Shown piece after piece: positions 58,257-64,000 of a stretch of 64,000 nucleotides of DNA. Under the pieces are notes generated by a model. It was not told where the DNA came from and made no database searches. It saw nothing but the letters and a program-made list of their open reading frames with translations. A program made the translations under genes and the position numbers. The DNA comes from Burkholderiales bacterium (GTDB lineage: Bacteria; Pseudomonadota; Gammaproteobacteria; Burkholderiales; SG8-41). Numbering within the stretch: position 1 is the stretch's first letter; each line of letters opens with the position of its first letter. The stretch spans positions 186,001-250,000 of the forward strand of contig JAIEPF010000003.1 in the NCBI GenBank assembly GCA_019749945.1, written 5' to 3'.

Positions 58257-58351
58257 CTCCTCCTGTTATTGAATTTGTGATTGCCGAAAAAAGTATAACG
58301 CTGTGCCGAGGCGTCACCAATGGACGCGCACACCACAGTCTGGAACACCGT

Positions 58352-58380
58352 TTCGCGCTTGCGCCGCGCCGCCTTACAAT
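58352..58380 (+). promoter_or_regulatory. Predicted tRNA-Sec promoter
   Basis: TACAAT at 58375-58380 is 22 nt before the tRNA 5' end. TTCGCG (58352-58357), 17 bp upstream, is a weak -35. Confidence 0.4.
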
Positions 58381-58402
58381 AGCGGCCCAACAGCAGTGCC
58401 AT

Positions 58403-58497
58403 GGAAGGGAATCGCTCCCGGTGGGGCGGCCGGACTTCAAACCCGGTAGGGGCCGCGAGCGGTCCTGTGTGGGTTCGACTCCCACTCTCTTCCGCCA
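58403..58497 (+). tRNA. selC: tRNA-Sec(UCA)
   Basis: 95 nt, same length as E. coli selC and closely similar throughout. The acceptor stem is 8 bp (GGAAGGGA with TCTCTTCC), the anticodon TCA is at 58437-58439 in the loop CTTCAAA, the variable arm is long (AGGGGCCGCGAGCGGTCCT region) and the 3' CCA is encoded (58495-58497). It decodes the UGA of the selenoprotein gene at 47136. Confidence 0.96.
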
Positions 58498-58547
58498 CCG
58501 ATTCAAGCGGACCCGATATCGGTCCGTTGCCGCAGAGGAGACTGCCG

Positions 58548-59933
58548 ATGACATTCGCCCTTGAATTATCAAATAAAATCAATGGTTTACAGTACAACAC
58601 CCTGCCGGCGGATGCGGTGCACTGGGCCAAGGTCGGCATTCTCGACACGGTCGGCGTCACCATCGCCGGCGCCGCCGAAGACGCGACGCGCATCGTGCTC
58701 GGCGTATCCGGCTCCAGCAGCGGACCGTCACTGGTGTTCGGCCACGCACGACGCGTCGGCGCACTCGACGCCGCGCTGATCAACGGCACCGCCTCACATG
58801 CACTTGATTTCGACGACTGCAACAACACGCTGGGCGGCCATCCTTCAGTGCCCGTGCTGCCCGCGCTGTTTGCGCTGGCCGATGAAATCGGCGCCAGCGG
58901 AAAAGATTTCATCGCCGCCTATGTCGCGGGCTTTGAGACCGAATGCAAATTGTCGATGGTGGTGAATTTCCATCAATACACCAAGGGCTGGCATCCGACG
59001 ACGACCATCGGCGTATTCGGCGGCGCCGCAGCCTGCGCACACCTGCTGAAACTCTCTGTCGAAAAAACAGCGACGGCACTGTCGATCGCCGCATCCCTCG
59101 CCGCAGGCGTCAAATCCAACTTCGGCACCATGACCAAACCCCTGCATGTCGGCCACTGCGCGCGCAGCGGCCTGTTTGCAGCGCTGCTGGCGCGCGACGG
59201 TTTCACCGCAGGTGACACCGCCTTTGAACACAAACAGGGTTATTTCGAGGTCTTCAACGGCGCCGGCAACTACGACGCCAGCAAGGCGATCCCGGCCTGG
59301 GCCAATCCGCTGGACATCACCCGCCCCGGCATCGCCATCAAGTCCTACCCCTGCTGCGGCAGCACACATCCGGCGATCGACTGCATGCTTCAGTTAGTGC
59401 ACCAACACAAACTGACGCCGGACAACGTTGCGCGCATCGATTCCTGGACCCACAGCCGGCGCCTGGAACACACCAACCGCCCGGATCCGCAGTCCTACCT
59501 CGACGCCAAGTTCAGCGTGCAATACACGCTGGCGCGCGCGCTGAAGGATCGTCTCGTCAAACTCGAACACTTCGAAGGCGACAACTGGAAGGATCCGGCG
59601 ACCCGCGCCATCCTGCCGAAAATCCACGTCGCGACCTACACCACCGAGCAGTTCCCCGCCGACAACCATTTCGGCGCCGAAGTCAAAGTCACCATGACCG
59701 ACGGTCGCGTGGTCAGCACCAAAACCGATCAGGCACTCGGCCGCAGCGTCGACAAACCGCTGCCGGCAGACCGGCTCAAGGAAAAATTCGACAACTGCGC
59801 GGCGCGTGCGCTGTCATCCGACAACGTCGCGCGGCTGTATGCGGCGATCCAGGATTTCGAGAACGCGAAGGATGTGCGGGAGATTGCGGCGCTGGCGGCT
59901 GGGCGCGGCGGGCCGAAGCGGGTTGCGGCGTAA
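58548..59933 (+). CDS. MmgE/PrpD family protein
   Basis: 461 aa from ATG 58548 with ribosome site GAGGAG; a longer in-frame start lies inside the tRNA gene and is spurious. Blocks TASHALDFDDCNN, HPSVPVLPALFALADEIGASG and YPCCGSTHPAIDCML are MmgE/PrpD features. Relatives dehydrate 2-methylcitrate or handle related tricarboxylates, and cis-aconitate decarboxylase is in the superfamily. The downstream genes look catabolic, so organic-acid breakdown is plausible. Confidence 0.87.
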   Translation: MTFALELSNKINGLQYNTLPADAVHWAKVGILDTVGVTIAGAAEDATRIVLGVSGSSSGPSLVFGHARRVGALDAALINGTASHALDFDDCNNTLGGHPSVPVLPALFALADEIGASGKDFIAAYVAGFETECKLSMVVNFHQYTKGWHPTTTIGVFGGAAACAHLLKLSVEKTATALSIAASLAAGVKSNFGTMTKPLHVGHCARSGLFAALLARDGFTAGDTAFEHKQGYFEVFNGAGNYDASKAIPAWANPLDITRPGIAIKSYPCCGSTHPAIDCMLQLVHQHKLTPDNVARIDSWTHSRRLEHTNRPDPQSYLDAKFSVQYTLARALKDRLVKLEHFEGDNWKDPATRAILPKIHVATYTTEQFPADNHFGAEVKVTMTDGRVVSTKTDQALGRSVDKPLPADRLKEKFDNCAARALSSDNVARLYAAIQDFENAKDVREIAALAAGRGGPKRVAA

Positions 59934-60013
59934 CGATGCAAACCGCGGCTGACCCCCTGTTGGTGGTTGGTTGATACAAGCAGTCAACAACAGAATCACC
60001 AAGGGAGAGAATT

Positions 60014-60805
60014 TTGGATCTGGAACTGCGCGGCAAAAAAGTATTGATCACCGGCGCATCAAAAGGGCTCGGTCTGGCCTGCGCCCACGGCTTCGCCTCG
60101 GAAGGCGCGATTGTGCACATCGCCGCGCGCAATGAGTCTGCTCTCAAGAATGCCGCCGCTGACATCGAAAAACAGTACGAGACCAAAGCCTTTTTCCATG
60201 CCGTCGATCTGAGCAAGACGGAAAACGCCGTGGCGCTGGGCAAGGCCTGTGCCGATGTCGACATCCTGGTCAACAACGCCGGAGCGATTCCCGGCGGCAG
60301 CCTGCTCGAAATCAGCGATGAACGCTGGCGCCAGGCCTGGGATCTGAAAGTCTTCGGTTTCATCAACCTGACGCGCGAGATCTACAAGCACATGCGCGAA
60401 CGCAAATCCGGCGTCATCGTCAACATCATCGGCGTCGCCGGCGAGCGCCACCGCGCCAACTACATCACGGGCACCACCGGCAACGCCGGACTGATGGCCT
60501 TCACCCGCGCGCTGGGCTCCGAAAGCGTCGACCACGGCATCCGCGTCGTCGGCATCAATCCGGGACGCATCGAAACCGAACGCCAGATCGGCCACTTCAA
60601 GGAACAGGCGCTGCAGCAATTCGGCGATGAATCACGCTGGCCCGAGCTGCAGGCCAAGGTCATCGCTTCACTGCCCTTCGGCCGCGCCGGCAAACCCTCC
60701 GAAGTGTCGGACCTGGCCACCTTCCTCGCGTCAGCCCGCGCCTCCTACATCAGCGGCACCATCGTCACCATCGACGCCGGCAGCTCGCTGCGCGCGCGGG
60801 TTTGA
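60014..60805 (+). CDS. Short-chain dehydrogenase/reductase-like protein lacking the usual Lys
   Basis: 263 aa from TTG 60014, after GGGAGAGA. The nucleotide motif TGASKGLG (residues 14-21) and NNAG are normal. The catalytic region reads NIIGVAGERHRANYITGTTGN: Tyr is present, but the YxxxK Lys is Thr and the catalytic Ser position is Gly. The C-terminal part PFGRAGKPSEVSDLATFLAS with YISGTIVTIDAG is typical SDR. It lies 80 nt after the MmgE/PrpD gene. Confidence 0.85.
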   Translation: MDLELRGKKVLITGASKGLGLACAHGFASEGAIVHIAARNESALKNAAADIEKQYETKAFFHAVDLSKTENAVALGKACADVDILVNNAGAIPGGSLLEISDERWRQAWDLKVFGFINLTREIYKHMRERKSGVIVNIIGVAGERHRANYITGTTGNAGLMAFTRALGSESVDHGIRVVGINPGRIETERQIGHFKEQALQQFGDESRWPELQAKVIASLPFGRAGKPSEVSDLATFLASARASYISGTIVTIDAGSSLRARV

Positions 60806-61630
60806 TCACGCAGGCCAGTCCAGCCACTCGCACAAGGCACGGCCCATGATCAACTCCAGATCAGCAGCCCTCAGCCAAGGCATTTCTTCGGTGAACAGGG
60901 TCACGCACTGGCGATAAGTGCATTTCAGCCGCGTCAGGTCGCTGCCCCAGAACATGCGCCCGGGCCCGAAGGCGTCATGGACGCGTTTCACGTGCTCATG
61001 CAGGTTACGGTAGGGATAAGGCGCGGTGCTGTATCCCGGCAGCGCGCTGACCTTCACCGCGACGTTCGGACGTTTTGCAATCGCCAGCAACAGGTCGAGA
61101 TTGCGGAAAGCCTCGTCGTCCTTGACGCCACCGGCGAGCGCCATATGGTCGAGGATGATGCGCAGCCGCGGGTGGCGCTCCGCCACCGCATCAACCAGCC
61201 GGACCGCTGGATGGTCCACGCCGATGTAGAGCGGAACACCCGCCGCCTCGGCCTCTGCCCACACCCAGCCCATGTGCTCCGGGTTCGACAGCTTCTCCAT
61301 GTTTTTCTTGAAATTGAAACGCAGCCCCAGCATTCCGGGCTGCTTGCGCCAGTCTGCGAGCGTGCCACGGGGATGCGTGGCCGGATTGATCTTGCCCATC
61401 ACCGCGAATTTGTCCGGGTGAGACTGCGCCGCATCCAGCGCGAGGTCATTGCGCGTGCGGTCCAGGCTCGGCGGCACGATCACCACGCGATCCACGCCCG
61501 CCGCCTGCATCTCCTGCAGCAATTCGTTTTTGCCGAAGGGTGCCGGGCGGTGCGGTTTGGCATTCTCCGCCCACGGCCGCTCCGCTGTATTGGCCGCCCA
61601 GATATGCACCTGCGAATCAACAATCAACAT
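60806..61630 (-). CDS. Amidohydrolase family 2 protein (TIM barrel)
   Basis: 274 aa. DSQVHIW holds the first metal ligand region (usual DxHxH is reduced to a single His), followed by RFNFKKNMEKL, IILDHMALAGG and MFWGSDLTR, which carries the catalytic Asp. Family members are decarboxylases or lactonases. It is convergent with the SDR-like gene and precedes a Bug gene; together they suggest uptake and degradation of an organic acid. Confidence 0.83.
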   Translation of the reverse strand: MLIVDSQVHIWAANTAERPWAENAKPHRPAPFGKNELLQEMQAAGVDRVVIVPPSLDRTRNDLALDAAQSHPDKFAVMGKINPATHPRGTLADWRKQPGMLGLRFNFKKNMEKLSNPEHMGWVWAEAEAAGVPLYIGVDHPAVRLVDAVAERHPRLRIILDHMALAGGVKDDEAFRNLDLLLAIAKRPNVAVKVSALPGYSTAPYPYRNLHEHVKRVHDAFGPGRMFWGSDLTRLKCTYRQCVTLFTEEMPWLRAADLELIMGRALCEWLDWPA

Positions 61631-61655
61631 GCTTGAATTCCGATCAGTTCGCGGC

Positions 61656-62642
61656 TCAATTCGCCGTGATGCCCTGCTCCCTGATCACACGACCCCACTT
61701 GTCATGTTCGGATTTGATGAAGGCGGCGAAAACTTCCGGGCTGGTGGTCCAGGCTTCGCCCTGGGTGAGCATCTGCTCGATGACCTCGGGCCGGCTCAGG
61801 ACCTGGCCGATTTCCTTGTTCAGCCGCAGCACAATCGGCTGCGGTGTTTTCGCCGCAACGACAAAACCGTACCAGCTTTTTGACTCATATCCCGGCACGC
61901 CGGCCTCGGAAATCGTCGGCACCTGCGGGAATTGCCTGGACCGGTTCGCGGTGCCTACCGCGAGCGCGCGCAAACGCCCGGCGCTGATATTGGCCGACAC
62001 GCTGGCCGGAGAAGCGAAGGCCAGCTGAACTTCCCCGGACATCAGATTGACGATCGCCGGACCGTTGCCCTTGTACGGCACATGCAGCAGCTTGATTTTG
62101 GCCATCGACTGCAACAGACCCGTCGCCAGATGCCCCGATCCGCCCACCCCCGAAGACCCGTAGGCCAACTCCCCCGGCCTGGCGCGCGCCAATGCCAGAA
62201 ACTCCTTCAGGGATTTTGCCGGCACCGAGGGATGCACCACCAGCACGTTGCCGCTGGTGACCGCCGGCGTCACCGGCGCAAGATCCTTCAGCGGATCGTA
62301 GGTCATGTTTTTGGTGAAAAACCCGTTCACCGCAAGATTACCCACGGCGCCGAGCATCATGGTGTAACCGTCGGGCGGCGATTTGGCGGTGAGTTCTCCG
62401 GCGACCGAGCCGTTGGCCCCGGCGCGATTGTCGACCATCACGTTCTGGCCCAGTGCATCGGTCAGCCTGGTGGCGACTATGCGCGCCACCGTATCGATAC
62501 CGCCGCCGGGCGACTGTGAGGCAATCAGGCGGATGGGTCTTGTCGGATACGCCGGCTGCTGTGCAACGGCATGCGACATGATTGCCAGCAAGGTTCCTGC
62601 GACTGCGACTTTCCAAACGGTATTATTAATTGCGCTTGTCAT
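61656..62642 (-). CDS. Bug-family substrate-binding protein
   Basis: 328 aa from ATG 62642. A start 15 nt upstream would place GGGAGGAGTC inside the coding sequence, but this is clearly its ribosome site. Signal peptide ends near AVAQQPA, then YPTRPIRLIASQSPGGGID. Its stop is 25 nt upstream of the amidohydrolase start, so it is probably co-transcribed with that gene. Confidence 0.88.
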   Translation of the reverse strand: MTSAINNTVWKVAVAGTLLAIMSHAVAQQPAYPTRPIRLIASQSPGGGIDTVARIVATRLTDALGQNVMVDNRAGANGSVAGELTAKSPPDGYTMMLGAVGNLAVNGFFTKNMTYDPLKDLAPVTPAVTSGNVLVVHPSVPAKSLKEFLALARARPGELAYGSSGVGGSGHLATGLLQSMAKIKLLHVPYKGNGPAIVNLMSGEVQLAFASPASVSANISAGRLRALAVGTANRSRQFPQVPTISEAGVPGYESKSWYGFVVAAKTPQPIVLRLNKEIGQVLSRPEVIEQMLTQGEAWTTSPEVFAAFIKSEHDKWGRVIREQGITAN

Positions 62643-62705
62643 GCTGACTCCTCCCAAACGGATACAAGAAAAATTGCCCTGAAACTTTACAACACTTGCA
62701 AATCT

Positions 62706-63629
62706 TCACCCGCGCACACGCCCTTCCCGCCGCGGATTGGCCCAGCGTTTTTTCAGCATGGTGAGGAATTCCTGCGCCGCCGGCGACAGCGTCACACCGC
62801 GGCGGCGGATCACCACCAGCGTGCGTGACAGTTTCGGCTCGACCAGCGGCCGGCTGACCAGCCTTGAATCGCGCCGCCCCGACAACGCGAGCATCGGCAC
62901 CGCGATGACGCCGATACCCGCCTCCACCATGCCGAGTCCCGTCCAGAACGAATGCTGCACTTCGTAAGTCCAGCGCTGCCGCGGCAGGGTGCCGGCGGGC
63001 AATCCGAAATCGAGCAAGGCACGGTTGCCGCTCAGCCGCCCGACGGTAATCACGCGATGCTGTTCGAGATCCGCCCATTTCACCGTGCGGCGTTTCGCCA
63101 GCGGATGATCCTTGCGGCAGGCGAGCACGAAGGGATCGTCGAACAGCGCTTCGGTTTCGATGTCGGCTTCATCGGCGCCGGACAGCGTCAGGCCGAATTC
63201 GGCTTCACCGCGCAACACCGCCTGCAATACTTCGTTGGCATGCACGTCGAGGATGCGGATGCGGTTGTCCGGATGTTTGGCGCTGTAATCCTTGATCACC
63301 GGCGGCAGGATGTAGAGCGCCGCGGTTGGCACGCAGCCCAACACCACCTGTCCCGAACCGTGTTTGGCCATGTCGCGCAGGCCGGTAATCGAGGTCTCCA
63401 GTTCCTCGATCAGCCGCCGCGCCTGCGGCAGGAAGTCGCGCCCGACGGCCGTCAGGCGCACCCGGCGCGTGGTGCGGTCGAGCAGGCGTACGCCGAGGTC
63501 GGCCTCGAGCTTGGTAATCCGCCGCGACAATGCGGACTGCGACAAAAACAGCGCCTGGGCCGCTTTTTGAAAGGTGCCGAGTTCCGCAATGCGGGCAAAG
63601 GCCTGGAGACCGTGGACGTCAAGATTCAT
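62706..63629 (-). CDS. LysR-family transcriptional regulator
   Basis: 307 aa from ATG 63629, giving the usual start MNLDVHGLQAFARIAELGTF. The helix-turn-helix AAQALFLSQSALSRRITKLE is at about residues 24-43. The effector domain follows, with GCVPTAALYILPPVI. It is divergent from the tricarballylate-dehydrogenase-like gene and near the Bug and amidohydrolase genes, so it probably regulates one or both. A dyad lies in the shared 146-nt spacer. Confidence 0.88.
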   Translation of the reverse strand: MNLDVHGLQAFARIAELGTFQKAAQALFLSQSALSRRITKLEADLGVRLLDRTTRRVRLTAVGRDFLPQARRLIEELETSITGLRDMAKHGSGQVVLGCVPTAALYILPPVIKDYSAKHPDNRIRILDVHANEVLQAVLRGEAEFGLTLSGADEADIETEALFDDPFVLACRKDHPLAKRRTVKWADLEQHRVITVGRLSGNRALLDFGLPAGTLPRQRWTYEVQHSFWTGLGMVEAGIGVIAVPMLALSGRRDSRLVSRPLVEPKLSRTLVVIRRRGVTLSPAAQEFLTMLKKRWANPRREGRVRG

Positions 63630-63682
63630 GGATGAGCGGGACTGTAACAAGGGGATTCTAGATTGATGCGCCATGGAGAACA

Positions 63683-63696
63683 ATTGTTGCAACAAT
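63683..63696. promoter_or_regulatory. Dyad site between the LysR gene and the flavoprotein gene
   Basis: ATTGTTGCAACAAT is a perfect 14-bp palindrome in the divergent spacer, the usual place for a LysR-type binding site. Confidence 0.5.
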
Positions 63697-63775
63697 CTCA
63701 TTTTACTCAAGAGTGTCCGGCGCGGATAATGCGGGCCTCGTCATACCCCCTCCGTTATCTGAAAGGCAATACCCG

Positions 63776-64000
63776 ATGTCCGCCAATTCATCAGCCAATT
63801 CCGAATTCGATGTCATCGTCGTCGGCAAGGGCAATGCCGCCATGTGCGCCGCCCTGTCGGCCCATGACCAGGGCGCCAAAGTCGCCATTCTCGAAGCCGC
63901 GTCTGAAGACGAAGGCGGCGGCAACAGCCGCTTCGCCGGCGGCGTGATGCGTTTTGCCTATGAAACCGTGGAAGACCTGCTGAAGATCACGGACATCACC
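63776..64000 (+). CDS. tcuA: Tricarballylate-dehydrogenase-like flavoprotein, N-terminal fragment
   Basis: 75 residues before the right edge, with no stop. FDVIVVGKGNAAMCAALSAHDQGAKVAILEAA is a Rossmann FAD site, and GGGNSRFAGGVMRFAYE matches the TcuA / FAD-dependent tricarballylate dehydrogenase opening. The dehydrogenase converts tricarballylate to cis-aconitate, consistent with the LysR and Bug genes beside it. Only the N-terminus is visible, so a related fumarate-reductase-type flavoprotein is possible. Confidence 0.7.
   Translation, partial: MSANSSANSEFDVIVVGKGNAAMCAALSAHDQGAKVAILEAASEDEGGGNSRFAGGVMRFAYETVEDLLKITDIT

Noticed and set aside
58401-58547. N-terminal extension of the MmgE/PrpD protein starting at ATG 58401
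   Set aside because: This stretch is the tRNA-Sec gene; the true start at 58548 has a strong ribosome site.

Overview
The window is a chromosomal segment of a GC-rich bacterium. Gene content and protein style point to a betaproteobacterium, probably Burkholderiales-like. The clues are five Bug-type (tripartite tricarboxylate transporter) substrate-binding proteins, a betaproteobacterial proteasome homologue (BPH), DUF3579 and YaeQ proteins, an argF-argG gene pair and an xseB-ispA-dxs run. This placement is inferred from gene families, not from rRNA. Genes are dense on both strands. I see no prophage, CRISPR array or intact insertion sequence.

Layout. 1-2.8 kb: 3' end of a phosphonate-type ABC transporter (phnD fragment, phnC, two phnE-like permeases). 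2.8-9.9 kb: housekeeping genes (murJ, rpsT, DUF3579, argD, argF, argG, ppnP, BPH protease), with an odd palindromic insert and partial duplication at the 3' end of argF. 10-16.5 kb: yajQ behind a 32-bp tandem repeat, a Bug receptor, an old-yellow-enzyme reductase, chromate resistance chrB-like/chrA, a glutamine amidotransferase and a retropepsin-like protease. 16.6-18.3 kb: a small accessory patch with a PemK/MazF-type toxin-antitoxin pair, an IS3 orfA remnant, and a second toxin-antitoxin pair whose RelE/HigB-like toxin is frameshifted. 18.3-23.4 kb: xseB-ispA-dxs-folE-ribBA on the minus strand. 23.5-32.1 kb: an eight-gene arsenosugar-type cluster (arsS, Na+/solute symporter, metallophosphoesterase-like protein, TVP38/oxidoreductase fusion, DUF547, two arsenosugar-type glycosyltransferases, DUF3047). 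32-39 kb: a Rieske oxygenase, a sulfurtransferase, flavocytochrome c sulfide dehydrogenase, and clpS-clpA. 39.4-47 kb: a cold-shock gene, an unrecognised 458-aa protein, malate synthase, a pseudouridine synthase, two tiny Lys/Glu-rich secreted peptides, a Nudix hydrolase, mnmA and a GST.

The most striking system is selenocysteine. At 47136-47906 lies a gene whose glutaredoxin-like active site reads PG-UGA-SSC. A 7-bp hairpin with a GU-containing loop follows the UGA at bacterial-SECIS distance, so this is very probably a selenoprotein (Sec15, resolving Cys18) with a C-terminal helical DinB-like domain. The decoding machinery is in the same window: selA and selB (51.6-55.1 kb) and the UGA-decoding tRNA-Sec (58403-58497). 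A thioredoxin-reductase-like flavoprotein follows selB and is a plausible, unproven, redox partner. The rest of the right end is catabolic: an amidase, Bug receptors, MmgE/PrpD, an SDR, an amidohydrolase, a LysR regulator and the start of a tricarballylate-dehydrogenase-like flavoprotein.

Gene starts were chosen from ribosome-binding sites, overlaps and known family N-termini. No database search was possible, so family calls rest on recognised motifs and sequence character.
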